64,000 nt of DNA, taken from positions 17,663 to 81,662 of the forward strand of contig JAGRJD010000007.1 of the NCBI GenBank assembly GCA_020442915.1, written 5' to 3'. The stretch comes from Thiothrix sp. Its GTDB lineage: Bacteria > Pseudomonadota > Gammaproteobacteria > Thiotrichales > Thiotrichaceae. Made by a program: the position numbers and the translations under genes. Shown piece by piece: positions 43,446 to 55,511 of this stretch; within the stretch, counting starts at the first letter, position 1, and each line of letters starts with the position of its first letter. Under the pieces are notes generated by a model. That model searched no databases. It saw only the letters and a list, made by a program, of their open reading frames with translations, and was not told the DNA's origin.

Positions 43446-44495
43446 ATGATCATGACTGCGACCGTGCACCGCAAACTGATGTTTGCCCTGCTGCCTGCGC
43501 TGGCCCTGGGCCTTGCCGGGCTGGCAGCCCCCCTGCAGGCCGAGACCCTGAAAATGTCCAACTGGGTTCCAACCACCCATTACCTTTATACCGATGTTTT
43601 CACACCCTGGGCCGAGGACGTGGAAAAGGTGACCGAAGGCCGGGTCAAGGTCAACATCCTGCCCAAGGCACTGGGAACGCCGCCCCAGCACTGGGAGCTG
43701 GCCCGCAAGGGCATTGCCGACATCACCTGGGGTAATTTCACCTATGAGCCGGATCGTTTCCAGTCCATCTGGTTTGCCGAGTTCCCGTCTTCGGGGCGTG
43801 ATGCCAAAGCACAGTCCCTGGCACTGTGGAACAGCTACAACCAGTACCTGCAGGCCGACAAGGCCTATGCCGGGGTCAAGGTGCTGAGTGTCGGCATGTT
43901 CGGTGGCGGCCAGATGCATCACGGCAGCAGGGACATGGTGGAATTGAGTGATATTGCCGGGCAGAAGTTCCGCATGGGGGGGCCGATCCAGCAGGTATTG
44001 ATTGAAAGTCTGGGCGGTGTTCCGGTTTCGGCACCGGCAACCAAAGCCTATGAAATGCTGGAAAGCAAGGTGATTGACGGTTCCCTGCACACCCTGGAAT
44101 CGGTGGTGAATTTCCGCCTGCAGGATGTGCTGACACACCATACCGTTTTCGGGCAGGGACTTTATGATGCGACCTTTTTCCTGATCATGAACGAGAAAAA
44201 GTGGAACCGGCTCAGTCCGGAAGATCAGGCGGCGATCGAGAAGGTATCAGGAGCAGCGTTTGCCACCCGCTGGGGCGAAGCCTTCAACCGGCAGAATGCC
44301 GCTGCTGAACAGTCCCTGCGCGATGCCGGCCACACGTTCAGCGAGCCATCCCCGGAACTGGTGGCCAGAGTGGCGGAAATCCGCACGCAGATGGTGGCAG
44401 ACTGGGAGGTTGCCGCCAAAGAAAAGGGCATCGCCGATCCCAAAGCGCTGCTGGCCGATTTTGAAGCCGACTACAAAAGCCTGGAAGGCAGGTAG
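43446..44495 (+). CDS. TRAP transporter substrate-binding protein DctP (system 1)
   Basis: A 349-residue precursor with a Sec signal peptide (cleavage near LQA-ETLKMSN, residue 32). The mature protein has the DctP fold: FTPWAEDVEKVTEGRVKVNI, DIAGQKFRMGGPIQQVLIESLGG (with the Arg that binds the carboxylate of ligands), and KAYEMLESKVIDGSL. A good GGAGGAGAG precedes the ATG. It captures an organic acid in the periplasm. Position after the amidohydrolase suggests an N-acyl or amide carboxylate. Confidence 0.9.
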   Translation: MIMTATVHRKLMFALLPALALGLAGLAAPLQAETLKMSNWVPTTHYLYTDVFTPWAEDVEKVTEGRVKVNILPKALGTPPQHWELARKGIADITWGNFTYEPDRFQSIWFAEFPSSGRDAKAQSLALWNSYNQYLQADKAYAGVKVLSVGMFGGGQMHHGSRDMVELSDIAGQKFRMGGPIQQVLIESLGGVPVSAPATKAYEMLESKVIDGSLHTLESVVNFRLQDVLTHHTVFGQGLYDATFFLIMNEKKWNRLSPEDQAAIEKVSGAAFATRWGEAFNRQNAAAEQSLRDAGHTFSEPSPELVARVAEIRTQMVADWEVAAKEKGIADPKALLADFEADYKSLEGR

Positions 44496-44559
44496 CACTT
44501 AAAGCGCCCCGGCGCATTGCGTATCCGCCTGGGCGCACAGAGGAGAGGAGGAGGCCGTT

Positions 44560-45063
44560 ATGGCAAAGCGCTTGTTTTACCTGCTGAAAACCGTGCTGGA
44601 ATACCTGTTGATGTTCTGCCTGCTGCTGATGGTGGTCATCAACTTTGCCGATGTCACGGGCCGGCACCTGTTCAATCATCCGATTTATGGTATTCATGAC
44701 CTGACTGAACACCTCATGGCCCTGGTGGTATTCTGCGGCCTGCCGTTGGTGACCATGGCCGGCATGCACCTGACGGTGGACCTGCTGGACAAGGTGCTGC
44801 AATCCCCGTCCCTGCGCTGGCTGCAGTCGGTGATTGTGGTACTGATGGCCATGATACTGCTGCTGATCGCCTGGACTTTCCTGCAGTCCTCGCTGGAGGC
44901 AGGGGCCATTGCCGATGTCAGCAATGAACTGCGCCTGCCACGGGGGCCGTTGTACCTGTTCATGGCCATTTCCGCGTTGCTGAGTGCACTGGGCCTGCTG
45001 TATCAGCACTTTCTGGGGGATGAAATGCTGGTCACTGCCCCTGAGCAGGGAGAGGCACTATGA
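44560..45063 (+). CDS. TRAP transporter small permease DctQ (system 1)
   Basis: A 167-residue, four-helix membrane protein typical of DctQ: NFADVTGRHLFNHPIYGIHDLTEHLMALVVF is the conserved first half, and HLTVDLL the conserved loop. It supports assembly or function of the large permease. It overlaps dctM by four bases (ATGA). Confidence 0.9.
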   Translation: MAKRLFYLLKTVLEYLLMFCLLLMVVINFADVTGRHLFNHPIYGIHDLTEHLMALVVFCGLPLVTMAGMHLTVDLLDKVLQSPSLRWLQSVIVVLMAMILLLIAWTFLQSSLEAGAIADVSNELRLPRGPLYLFMAISALLSALGLLYQHFLGDEMLVTAPEQGEAL

Positions 45064-46355
45064 GTATCGGCATACTGGCGATCATTGCCGTTCTGGCCTT
45101 ATCTTTCCTGCGGGTACCGCTGGGTTTCTCCCTGCTGACGGTATCGCTGACCGGCATTGCACTGGTCATGGACACCGAGGTAGCCCTGTCGCTGCTGCCC
45201 ATGACCATTTCCGAGGCGGTCTTGTCCTATGAGCTGGCCGTGGTACCGATGTTCATCCTCATGGGGAATGTCATTTCGCGCACCGGCATCTCGCGTGACC
45301 TGTTCGCATCCGCCAATGCCTTTTTCGGCCATATCCGGGGCGGCCTGTCGCTGTCCACCATGGTTGCCTGCGCCGGTTTCAGTGCCGTGTGCGGCTCCAG
45401 TTATGCCACCGCGGCCACCATGTCCAGGGTGGCCTATCCCAGCATGCGTCGTTATGGTTATTCCGAAGGGCTGGCAACGGCCACCATTGCCGCCGGCGGC
45501 ACCCTGGGCATCCTGATTCCACCGTCCATCATTCTGGTGATTTACGGCATCCTCACCCAGAGCAATATCGGCGACCTGTTCATTGCCGGCGTGGTACCGG
45601 GGTTGCTGGGGCTGGTGATGTACATGGGCTGTATCTACCTGATCAGCATGCTGAATCCGGCGGTCGCCCCGAAAGGGGAGCGGGTGGACTGGAAGACGCG
45701 CCTGTCTTCGCTCAAGGGAGTGTGGTCGTTCCTGTTCATTTTTGCCCTGATCATCGGGGGGTTGTACCTGAAGTGGTTCTCGCCCACGGAAGCTGCCGGC
45801 ATCGGGGCCGGGATCGCCCTGCTGGTGGCGGCCCTGTCGGGCAAGCTTGATCTCAAAACCCTGCGTGAGGTACTGCTGGAGACGGCTTATACTTCGGTGG
45901 CCCTGTACACCGTCCTGTTTGGTGCCCTGCTGTTTTCCAAGCTGATTTCCTATTCCGGGCTGGCTGACGGCATTCTGGAATATGTACAGGCAGCCGGTCT
46001 GCAGGGCGTGAGCCTGATCATCATGATCCTGCTGGTATTTCTGGTACTGGGCTGTGTCATGGACTCGCTGGCCATCATCCTGATCTTTGTGCCGCTGTTT
46101 TCACCACTGATCGAGGCACAGGGCTTTGATCTGGTCTGGTTCGGCATTGTGGTCGTGGTGGCGACCGAAATCGCCCTGATCACCCCCCCCATCGGCATGA
46201 ATGTGTTCGTGCTGCGGGCCGCCTTGCCGGGAGTCCCGGTGGCGACCGTTTTCAGGGGGCTGGTGCCGTTCATCATGACCGACATACTGCGGCTGGCGCT
46301 GCTGATCACCTTTCCGGGGCTTGCCCTGTGGCTGGTGGCCCTGTCCAGTGGTTAA
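45060..46355 (+). CDS. TRAP transporter large permease DctM (system 1)
   Basis: The 431-residue permease has the DctM hallmarks: PLGFSLLTVSLTGIAL, VPMFILMGNVISRTGISRDLF, a GSSYATAATMSRVAYP region, and the segment GGTLGILIPPSIILVIYG that begins the transport domain. Expected topology is 11-12 helices with two hairpins, using a Na+ gradient. Normal family length. A hairpin with a T-rich tail follows at 46376. Confidence 0.93.
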   Translation: MSIGILAIIAVLALSFLRVPLGFSLLTVSLTGIALVMDTEVALSLLPMTISEAVLSYELAVVPMFILMGNVISRTGISRDLFASANAFFGHIRGGLSLSTMVACAGFSAVCGSSYATAATMSRVAYPSMRRYGYSEGLATATIAAGGTLGILIPPSIILVIYGILTQSNIGDLFIAGVVPGLLGLVMYMGCIYLISMLNPAVAPKGERVDWKTRLSSLKGVWSFLFIFALIIGGLYLKWFSPTEAAGIGAGIALLVAALSGKLDLKTLREVLLETAYTSVALYTVLFGALLFSKLISYSGLADGILEYVQAAGLQGVSLIIMILLVFLVLGCVMDSLAIILIFVPLFSPLIEAQGFDLVWFGIVVVVATEIALITPPIGMNVFVLRAALPGVPVATVFRGLVPFIMTDILRLALLITFPGLALWLVALSSG

Positions 46356-46375
46356 TACGCCGGTGATGACGACAG

Positions 46376-46407
46376 CGCCGGGGGCTTTCCGGCGTGCATT
46401 TTACTTT
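46376..46407 (+). terminator. Probable intrinsic terminator after dctM
   Basis: CGCCGG (46376-46381) pairs with CCGGCG (46389-46394) over a seven-base loop and is followed by the T-rich tail ATTTTACTTTT. It separates the first TRAP operon from the second. Confidence 0.55.
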
Positions 46408-46504
46408 TCTGCGCCACTGGGCAATAATCGGGGCATTCTGGCCTTGGGGCGGGAGAGGAGTATTTGACATATCTCCATGCCGATTGCGGCCAAGCGGGTT
46501 TCTA

Positions 46505-46518
46505 TTGAAAATTTTCAA
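46505..46518. promoter_or_regulatory. Perfect AT-rich palindrome upstream of TRAP system 2
   Basis: TTGAAAATTTTCAA is a 14-base perfect dyad 40 bases before the start codon of the second DctP gene, in a locally AT-rich stretch unlike its surroundings. It could be an operator or promoter element. TTGACA at 46464 lies upstream but without a -10 box at normal spacing. Confidence 0.35.
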
Positions 46519-46557
46519 CTAAATCAGCTAATTAACTCAATTGGAGTGGAGGAAGTC

Positions 46558-47649
46558 ATGAAAAGACGCGATCTGTTGAAAGGTGCCGGTCTGGGGGCGG
46601 TTGCCGCCGCCTCAGTGGGTGCACCGGCCATTCTCCGGGCGGAAGACAAACTCAAGATCAACATGGTCTCAACCTGGCCGCGTGATTTTCCGGGCCTGGG
46701 TACCGGCGCCCAGCGTTTTGCCGAGCGCCTGGGCAAGATGACCGATGGCCGCATGGATGTGACTTATTTTGCCGCCGGTGAGCGGGTCGGTGCCTTTGAT
46801 GCCTTTGATGAGGTGGCTTCCGGCAATTCCCAGATGTATCACGGTGTCGATTATTACTGGAAGGGTAAGCACCCGGGCTTTGCCTATTTTGCTGCCGTTC
46901 CCTTTGGTCTGACCAGTAATGAGATGAATGCCTGGATGCGTTTCGGCGGCGGTCAGGAGCTGTGGGACAAGCTGGGAGCCGAATTCGGGGTCAAGGGGCT
47001 GCTGTGCGGCAATACCGGGGTGCAGATGGGCGGCTGGTTCCGCAAGGAAATGAACAGCCCCGATGATTTCAAGGGCTTGAAAATCCGCATGCCCGGTCTG
47101 GGTGGGGATGTGCTGGCCAAGATGGGGGCTTCTCCGGTCTCCCTGCCGGGCGGGCAGATTTATGAAAACCTGATTTCCGGCGCCCTGGATGCAACCGAAT
47201 GGGTCGGCCCCTGGAATGACCAGGCCATGAAACTGTATGAAGCCGCCAAGTACTACTACTATCCGGGCATGCACGAGCCGGGTCCGATGCTGTCGCTCGG
47301 CATGAACAAGAAGTGGTGGGACAGCCTGTCCAAGGTGGATCAGGCCATCATCGAGGCGGCAGCGTCCATGGAAAACGACATCATGCTGGCGGAGTTCAAC
47401 GCCAAGAACGGTGATGCACTGGATCAGATGGTCAAGAACCAGGGTGTCAAGCTGATGGCTTTCAGTGATGATATTTATGATGCCTTTGGCGAGGCTTCCG
47501 AAGCGGTATTCGAGGATGTGGTCAAGCAGGGCGGGCTGGCCAAGGAAATCCACGAAAGCTTCCTCAAGGCCCGTACCACTTATGGCGGCTGGTCCAAGAT
47601 TGCCGATGAAGCCTACCTCAACCAGCGTAACCGCGTGTTGGGACTGTAA
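46558..47649 (+). CDS. TRAP transporter substrate-binding protein, TakP-like (system 2)
   Basis: A 363-residue precursor with a Tat-type signal (MKRRDLLKGAG, hydrophobic stretch, cleavage near ILRA-ED). The mature sequence GGWFRKEMNSPDDFKGLKIRMPGLGG, ALDATEWVGPWND and YYYYPGMHEPGPMLSLGMN resembles the TakP/lactate-binding group of TRAP proteins that hold 2-oxo or 2-hydroxy acids, often with a cation. ATG 46558 has AGGA six bases upstream; the upstream extension to 46477 is unlikely. Lactate or pyruvate-like substrates are inferred. Confidence 0.9.
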   Translation: MKRRDLLKGAGLGAVAAASVGAPAILRAEDKLKINMVSTWPRDFPGLGTGAQRFAERLGKMTDGRMDVTYFAAGERVGAFDAFDEVASGNSQMYHGVDYYWKGKHPGFAYFAAVPFGLTSNEMNAWMRFGGGQELWDKLGAEFGVKGLLCGNTGVQMGGWFRKEMNSPDDFKGLKIRMPGLGGDVLAKMGASPVSLPGGQIYENLISGALDATEWVGPWNDQAMKLYEAAKYYYYPGMHEPGPMLSLGMNKKWWDSLSKVDQAIIEAAASMENDIMLAEFNAKNGDALDQMVKNQGVKLMAFSDDIYDAFGEASEAVFEDVVKQGGLAKEIHESFLKARTTYGGWSKIADEAYLNQRNRVLGL

Positions 47650-47723
47650 GGCTCCGGCTGTTGCTCTAAACCTGAATCTGGCTGCTTCTGTGTTCAGGGG
47701 CAGCCGTCCGGCTTTCCAACTCC

Positions 47724-48778
47724 ATGGCGGCTATTTTCATGCTCCGATCCCGTCTCCTGCTTCGTATCCTGTCCCTGCTGATGCTGGCGGCGGTCTTCCT
47801 GTTTCTGCTGAACCGCTATCTGGTATTCTGGTTTGACTGGCCGGATATTCCACAACTGTTGGGATATTTTTCCGCCGGTTCCTCACTGGACGGGCCGGGA
47901 TTCGCCAAAGGGCTGGGGCTGGTATTGCTGTATGTGCTGGTGGCCGGGCTTGTGATCCGGCAGGTGCGGCGCACACCGGATACCCTCCTGATACAGGATT
48001 CAAGGCGCTACAGTGCTCTTGCCGCCTATATCATCCGGGCGGCGTTCTGGTCGGTGTTGCTGGTCGGGATCGTGGATGCCGCCATTTCGCTGCTGCGGGT
48101 CGAAGGTCTGCTGGCCGGGCTGGTGGGGCCCGACTGGAATGGTATCCTGGAGCAGGCCCGGCCCCGTGGCCTGTATGTGCATTATCCGCTGGTACTGCTG
48201 TCTTTCGTGATTGCCGCCTTTACCCGTGCCATCAGCTTTGTCTGGCTGTCCCTGCTGGTGGTGCTGGCGGAGTTTGCCATTGTGCTGACGCGCTTTATTT
48301 TCTCCTATGAGCAGGCGTTCATGGGCGATCTGGTGCGCTTCTGGTATGCCGCCCTGTTCCTGTTCGGCAGCGCCTATACCCTGTTGCAGGGTGGCCATGT
48401 GCGGGTTGACCTGCTCTACGCCGGCATGCGCAAGCGCACCCAGGCCTGGGTGAATGCCATCGGTTCGGTACTGCTGGGGCTGTCGTTGTGCTGGGTGATC
48501 CTGACCATGGGCATGGGCAACAGACAGGGCGTGCTGATTGCGCCGGTGGTCAATTTTGAAATCTCCCAGAGCAACTACGGCATGTATGTCATGTACCTGA
48601 TGGCGACTTTCCTGCTGGTCTTTGCCGTCTCCATGGCCTGCCAGTTCATCGCCTATTTCCTTTGCAGTGCTGCCATCCTCACCGGAGAGGTGGACCCGGA
48701 TACGGTGGAGGATTACGCCTACAGTGGCGGTGGACGCGGCACCGACGAGGCTCCCGGTCTGCATGAGGAGGGCGTGTA

Positions 48779-48779
<1 letters not shown>
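47724..48779 (+). CDS. TRAP transporter small permease, long form (system 2)
   Basis: A 351-residue membrane protein, about twice the normal DctQ size. The N-terminal half adds several helices (about 10-135); the C-terminal half (about 160-320) is DctQ-like (FSYEQAFMGDLVRFWYAALFLFGSAYTLLQGGHVRVDLLYAGM). Long DctQ proteins are known with TakP-type binding proteins. It ends with an acidic, Gly-rich tail and its stop shares one base with dctM (TAATG). Confidence 0.85.
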
Positions 48780-51451
<2,672 letters not shown>

Positions 51452-51489
51452 GGGGAGAACGCTGGCTGATCAGCTTCAGTATCGGACCA

Positions 51490-51738
51490 TCATCGGGTCA
51501 TCCAGCGCAGCGGCTGTTCGTGCCGTACCCAGACATACAGCGGCTCACCGGCTTTGCCACACCCAGAGCCGCAGCCACCGCCACAGGATGCGGCCTGCTC
51601 CTGGACCCTGCCTTTTTTCTGCCAGTAACCGAGGGCGAAGCGGGCCGTGTCCGGGGCAATGTCAAAATGCACGGCCACCTGATTCAGGCTGGCCTGTCCC
51701 TGTTGTTGCAGGTAATCGCGGATGTCGCCCAGCATCAT
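51490..51738 (-). CDS. feoC: FeoC-like transcriptional regulator/iron transport accessory protein
   Basis: An 82-residue protein: an N-terminal winged helix (MLGDIRDYLQQQGQASLNQVAVHFDIAPDTARFALGYWQKKGRV) and a Cys-rich loop SCGGGCGSGCGKAG that fits the FeoC [4Fe-4S] or metal-binding wing. Its ATG overlaps the feoB stop by four bases. FeoC is thought to protect FeoB from proteolysis or to sense iron. Confidence 0.88.
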   Translation of the reverse strand: MMLGDIRDYLQQQGQASLNQVAVHFDIAPDTARFALGYWQKKGRVQEQAASCGGGCGSGCGKAGEPLYVWVRHEQPLRWMTR

Positions 51739-54053
51739 GACGGGTGTGCTCCCAGTGCAAACCGGTGCCGTGCAGAGGGTGGTGAGGGAGGCTTGCTGCC
51801 GGCCCGGTGCATGGCATAGACGGTAGCGGCAAACACCCCCAGAATCCCCAGTATCCACAGCAGGGACTGCAGCGGATGGCGGTTCAGGGTGGCGATCTGG
51901 TAGAACAGCACGGCAGCCCCGTAGCCCAGGCCAGTGCTCCAGGCCACGCCCAGTGAAGCCCAGCGGGGGCCGACTTCGCGCCACATGGCTCCAGTGGCGG
52001 CCACGCAGGGAAAATACATCAGGATGAACAGCAGGTAGGCAAAGGCGCCGATCCTGCCGTCAAAACGGGCGGTCATGGCGCTGAAAGTACTGCTGCTGAC
52101 GGCCTGTTCCTCGCTGACTACACTGAGCCCGAGGGGATCACCGAGCGTGGCGGCGGCATCGGCAAGGTTGGCGGGAATGGTGGCCAGGGCCGCCGCCAGT
52201 CCGGCCCCGAGGTTGTAGGGCGGTAATTCATCCGGCACAGCGGCACTGTCCAGCCGGCTGTAGAGTGCATCCAGTGTGCCGACCACCACTTCCTTGGCCA
52301 GCAGACCGCTCATGATTCCGACGGTGGCGGGCCAGTTGTCATCCGTGATGCCCATGGGCTGGAAAACCGGCGTGATGGCACGGGCACCGGCACTGAGTAC
52401 CGATTTTTCGGTGTTCTGGTTGCCGAAACTGCCATCGGTGCCCAGGCTGTTGACCACATTGATGAGCACGACCACCAGCACGATGATCTTGCCGGCACCG
52501 AGGATGAAGCCCTTGAGCTTGTTCCAGGTGTTGAGCAGGATGTTGCGCAGGCCGGGTAGCTGGTAGGTGGGCATTTCCATCACGAAATGATCGGCCCCGC
52601 CCTGCAGCAGGGTTTTGCGCATCACCAGCCCGGTGAGGATGGCAAAGGCAATACCGGTGAGGTAGAGCAGGAACACGATATTCTGGCTCCCGGTCTGGAA
52701 GAAGGCAGCGGCAAACAGGGCATAGACTGCCAGACGGGCTCCGCAGGACATGAACGGTGCCATCAGCACGGTCAGGATGCGCTCGCGCTGGCTGTCGAGG
52801 GTACGGGTGGCCATGATGGCCGGAACATTGCAGCCAAAACCGACAATCAGGGGGACGAAGGCTTTGCCGGAGATGCCGAGACGCCGCATGAAGCGGTCCA
52901 TGACGAAGGCAGCCCGGGCCATGTAGCCCGATTCCTCCAGAACGGTCAGGAACAGGTACAGGGCGGCAATCACGGGAATGAAGGTGGCGACTACCTGCAA
53001 TCCCCCGCCGAGCCCGTCGGCCAGCAGGGTTGTAAGCCAGCCCGGACTGCCCGTGTTTTCCAGTACGTGGCGCACGCCGTCCACACTCAGGGTCTGGAAC
53101 GACAGGTCGAAGAAGTCGATAAAGGCCCCGCCGATATTGATGCTGAACAGAAACAGCAGGTACATCATGAGCAGAAAGACCGGAATGCCGGTCCAGCTGC
53201 CCAGCACCCAGTGGTCAATCCGGTCCGACAGGGTACGGCTGATCCGGCCACGCTCATGCACACACTGCCGGGCCAGTCGGGTGGCCTGCTCAAAGCGTGC
53301 ATCCGCAAGCAGGAAATCCACTTCCTCCCCGCTTTGCTGTTCCACCTGCTGCTGCAGGTGCCGGGTCGGGGCATCCGTACCGGTCTGGAGCCTGAGCAGG
53401 GCAGCGGCACGGGTGCTGCCATCGCTCTGCAGTGCCTCAAGCGCCTGTTCCAGTAGCGGATGGTAATGGATCCGGCAAGGTGGAGGCGCCGTATCGGGCG
53501 CGGCATGGTAGCGGGCGATGGCCTGCTGCAGCTCTCCGGTACCGTGCTCCTGGCGCAGGGACACCGGCAGGACCGGGCAGCCCAGTTTGTCCTGCAGGGC
53601 GGCCACGTCCACCTTCATGCCGCGCCGGGTGGCTACATCCATCATGTTCAGCAGCACCAGCACCGGCACCTGCAGTTCACGCAGCTGCAGGGTCAGGTAC
53701 AGGCCGCGCTCCAGCGTGCTGGCATCCACGATGTTGACATACAGGCAATCCGGATGCTCCTGTACAAAATGGCGCGTCACCTGCTCATCGGTGGCGGTAT
53801 TGCTGAAATCCAGTGAGTAAGTGCCCGGCAGGTCGATGACCGGTATTTCCCGATTCCCGAACCGGAAGCGGCCTTCCTTGCGCTCCACCGTCACGCCCGG
53901 CCAGTTGCCGGTGCGCTGGCGGGCCCCGGTCAGGCGGTTGAACAGGGTGGTCTTGCCCGCATTCGGATTGCCCAGCAGGGCAATGGTGCGCTGACCGGCG
54001 GTGACAGGCGCACCCCCGACGGGTAGGGGTGCATTGCAGCAGGCGCGTGCCAT
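51735..54053 (-). CDS. feoB: Ferrous iron transporter FeoB
   Basis: The 772-residue protein has the N-terminal G domain: G1 GNPNAGKT at 28-35, G3 DLPGTYSL, G4 NMMD. A helical GDI region and two Gate-type membrane halves follow (CGARLAVYALFAAAFF; YFPCVAATGAMWREVG). It imports Fe2+ across the inner membrane, especially when oxygen is low. It starts with MARACC, two cysteines before the G domain. Three bases separate it from feoA. Confidence 0.96.
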   Translation of the reverse strand: MARACCNAPLPVGGAPVTAGQRTIALLGNPNAGKTTLFNRLTGARQRTGNWPGVTVERKEGRFRFGNREIPVIDLPGTYSLDFSNTATDEQVTRHFVQEHPDCLYVNIVDASTLERGLYLTLQLRELQVPVLVLLNMMDVATRRGMKVDVAALQDKLGCPVLPVSLRQEHGTGELQQAIARYHAAPDTAPPPCRIHYHPLLEQALEALQSDGSTRAAALLRLQTGTDAPTRHLQQQVEQQSGEEVDFLLADARFEQATRLARQCVHERGRISRTLSDRIDHWVLGSWTGIPVFLLMMYLLFLFSINIGGAFIDFFDLSFQTLSVDGVRHVLENTGSPGWLTTLLADGLGGGLQVVATFIPVIAALYLFLTVLEESGYMARAAFVMDRFMRRLGISGKAFVPLIVGFGCNVPAIMATRTLDSQRERILTVLMAPFMSCGARLAVYALFAAAFFQTGSQNIVFLLYLTGIAFAILTGLVMRKTLLQGGADHFVMEMPTYQLPGLRNILLNTWNKLKGFILGAGKIIVLVVVLINVVNSLGTDGSFGNQNTEKSVLSAGARAITPVFQPMGITDDNWPATVGIMSGLLAKEVVVGTLDALYSRLDSAAVPDELPPYNLGAGLAAALATIPANLADAAATLGDPLGLSVVSEEQAVSSSTFSAMTARFDGRIGAFAYLLFILMYFPCVAATGAMWREVGPRWASLGVAWSTGLGYGAAVLFYQIATLNRHPLQSLLWILGILGVFAATVYAMHRAGSKPPSPPSARHRFALGAHPS

Positions 54054-54056
54054 TGC

Positions 54057-54302
54057 TTACTCCTGTTCCTGCACCAGGATGCGTTCGGTGATCGAACGTC
54101 CCAGGCTGATGCGGTTGTGGCCATTGCCCAGCACCACATCCCCGAAACGGTTGCGCAGGATCCGGATGCGTGACCCTTTGCCCAGTCCCATGCCGAGCAG
54201 ACGGATACGGGTGGCCTTGTCGGTTTCAACCGCATGGATATGGGCCTGACGGGTTTCGGCCAGTCGGGACAGCGGCATCGGGGGTATGCAGTTTGTGTTC
54301 AT
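54057..54302 (-). CDS. feoA: Ferrous iron transport protein FeoA
   Basis: An 81-residue SH3-like protein: MPLSRLAETRQAHIHAVETDKATRIRLLGMGLGKGSRIRILRNR-type beta core, ending with ISLGRSITERILVQ. It assists FeoB at the cytoplasmic face. First gene of feoABC; a strong Fur box lies 20 bases upstream. Confidence 0.92.
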   Translation of the reverse strand: MNTNCIPPMPLSRLAETRQAHIHAVETDKATRIRLLGMGLGKGSRIRILRNRFGDVVLGNGHNRISLGRSITERILVQEQE

Positions 54303-54321
54303 CGGGATGTCATGTTAAAAA

Positions 54322-54336
54322 TGAGAATGGTTATCA
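54322..54336 (-). promoter_or_regulatory. Fur box upstream of feoABC
   Basis: TGAGAATGGTTATCA (plus strand) matches the Fur core TGATAATNATTATCA at 12 of 14 defined positions. It sits 20 bases before the feoA start, where bound Fur-Fe2+ would block transcription. It is the best Fur site in the window. Confidence 0.75.
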
Positions 54337-54544
54337 ACTCTATATAAGGTCTCGGTAATGTTCAAGTAACATCAGGTCAAAAGGTGAAAAAAACGGCCTG
54401 AGAGCAGGACCATCGCCGGCTGACCGGTGCGCCCGGCAATAACCGGCAATAAACGGAATCTTCAGGCATTCTGCCGATTTTGCCATGGGCAAGCCCTGTT
54501 GATCGGCCTAGAATCGGATTTTTTACCACCAGAGCGTTCAAACA

Positions 54545-55492
54545 ATGAAAGTAACCATCGTCGGAGCCGGCAATGTCGGTGCCACCTGTGCCAGGGCGCT
54601 GGCCAACCGTGAAGTGGCCTCGGATCTGGTCATGGTCGACATCAAGCCGGGCGTGGCCGAGGGCAAGGCCCTGGACATGTGGCAGACTTCCGCCGTGCAG
54701 CTGTATGACACCCGCATCAGTGGCTATACCAACGATTATGAAAAAACCCGCAATTCGGAAGTGGTGGTCATCACCTCCGGCCTGCCGCGCAAGCCGGGCA
54801 TGAGCCGTGAGGACCTGATCACCACCAATGCCGGCATCGTGCAGGAGGTGACGCGCGAAATCATCCGCTATTCCCCGAATGCCAAAATCATCGTGGTTTC
54901 CAACCCGCTGGATGTCATGACTTATGCCGCCTATCTGGCCGCCCACAAGCCCTCGAACCAGATTTTCGGCATGGCCGGGGTGCTGGATACCGCACGCTTC
55001 AAGTCCTTTATCGCCACCGAAATGAATGTTTCGCCCAAGGAGATTTCCGCCATCCTGATGGGTGGGCACGGGGACAGCATGGTGCCGCTGCCACGCTATA
55101 CCACCATCAGCGGCATTCCGCTCACGGAGCTCATGAGCGCCGAACGTATCGAGGCCATTGTGCAGCGTACCGTTCACGGCGGGGCCGAAATCGTTGAACT
55201 GATGGGGACTTCAGCCTGGTACGCACCCGGTGCCGCCGCTGCCTACATGGTGCAGACCATTCTGCGCGGCTCGCGCAAGATCGTACCCACCAGCGCCTGG
55301 CTGGAAGGGGAGTACGGCCTGAGCAACATCTACTTCGGCGTGCCGGTCATTCTGGGCAGCAACGGTGTCGAGCGCGTGATCCAGCTGCAGCTCAATGATG
55401 CCGAGATGGCGCTGGTGCACGAGTCCGCCGCTGCGGTCAAGGAAACCATGCAGGTGCTGGACCAGATGAGTCAGGGGAGCAGTGTGCTCTGA
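54545..55492 (+). CDS. mdh: Malate dehydrogenase, lactate-dehydrogenase-like (type 3)
   Basis: The 315-residue enzyme begins MKVTIVGAGNVGATCA (NAD-binding GxGxxG at 7-12), has the substrate loop GLPRKPGMSREDL, where Arg replaces the Gln of lactate dehydrogenases and gives malate specificity, and the catalytic His in ILMGGHGDSMVPL. It interconverts malate and oxaloacetate in the TCA cycle. This LDH-like form differs from the type common in enterics. Single gene, convergent with the phospholipid cluster. Confidence 0.93.
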   Translation: MKVTIVGAGNVGATCARALANREVASDLVMVDIKPGVAEGKALDMWQTSAVQLYDTRISGYTNDYEKTRNSEVVVITSGLPRKPGMSREDLITTNAGIVQEVTREIIRYSPNAKIIVVSNPLDVMTYAAYLAAHKPSNQIFGMAGVLDTARFKSFIATEMNVSPKEISAILMGGHGDSMVPLPRYTTISGIPLTELMSAERIEAIVQRTVHGGAEIVELMGTSAWYAPGAAAAYMVQTILRGSRKIVPTSAWLEGEYGLSNIYFGVPVILGSNGVERVIQLQLNDAEMALVHESAAAVKETMQVLDQMSQGSSVL

Positions 55493-55511
55493 AGGTTTGC
55501 GGCCTGCAGGC

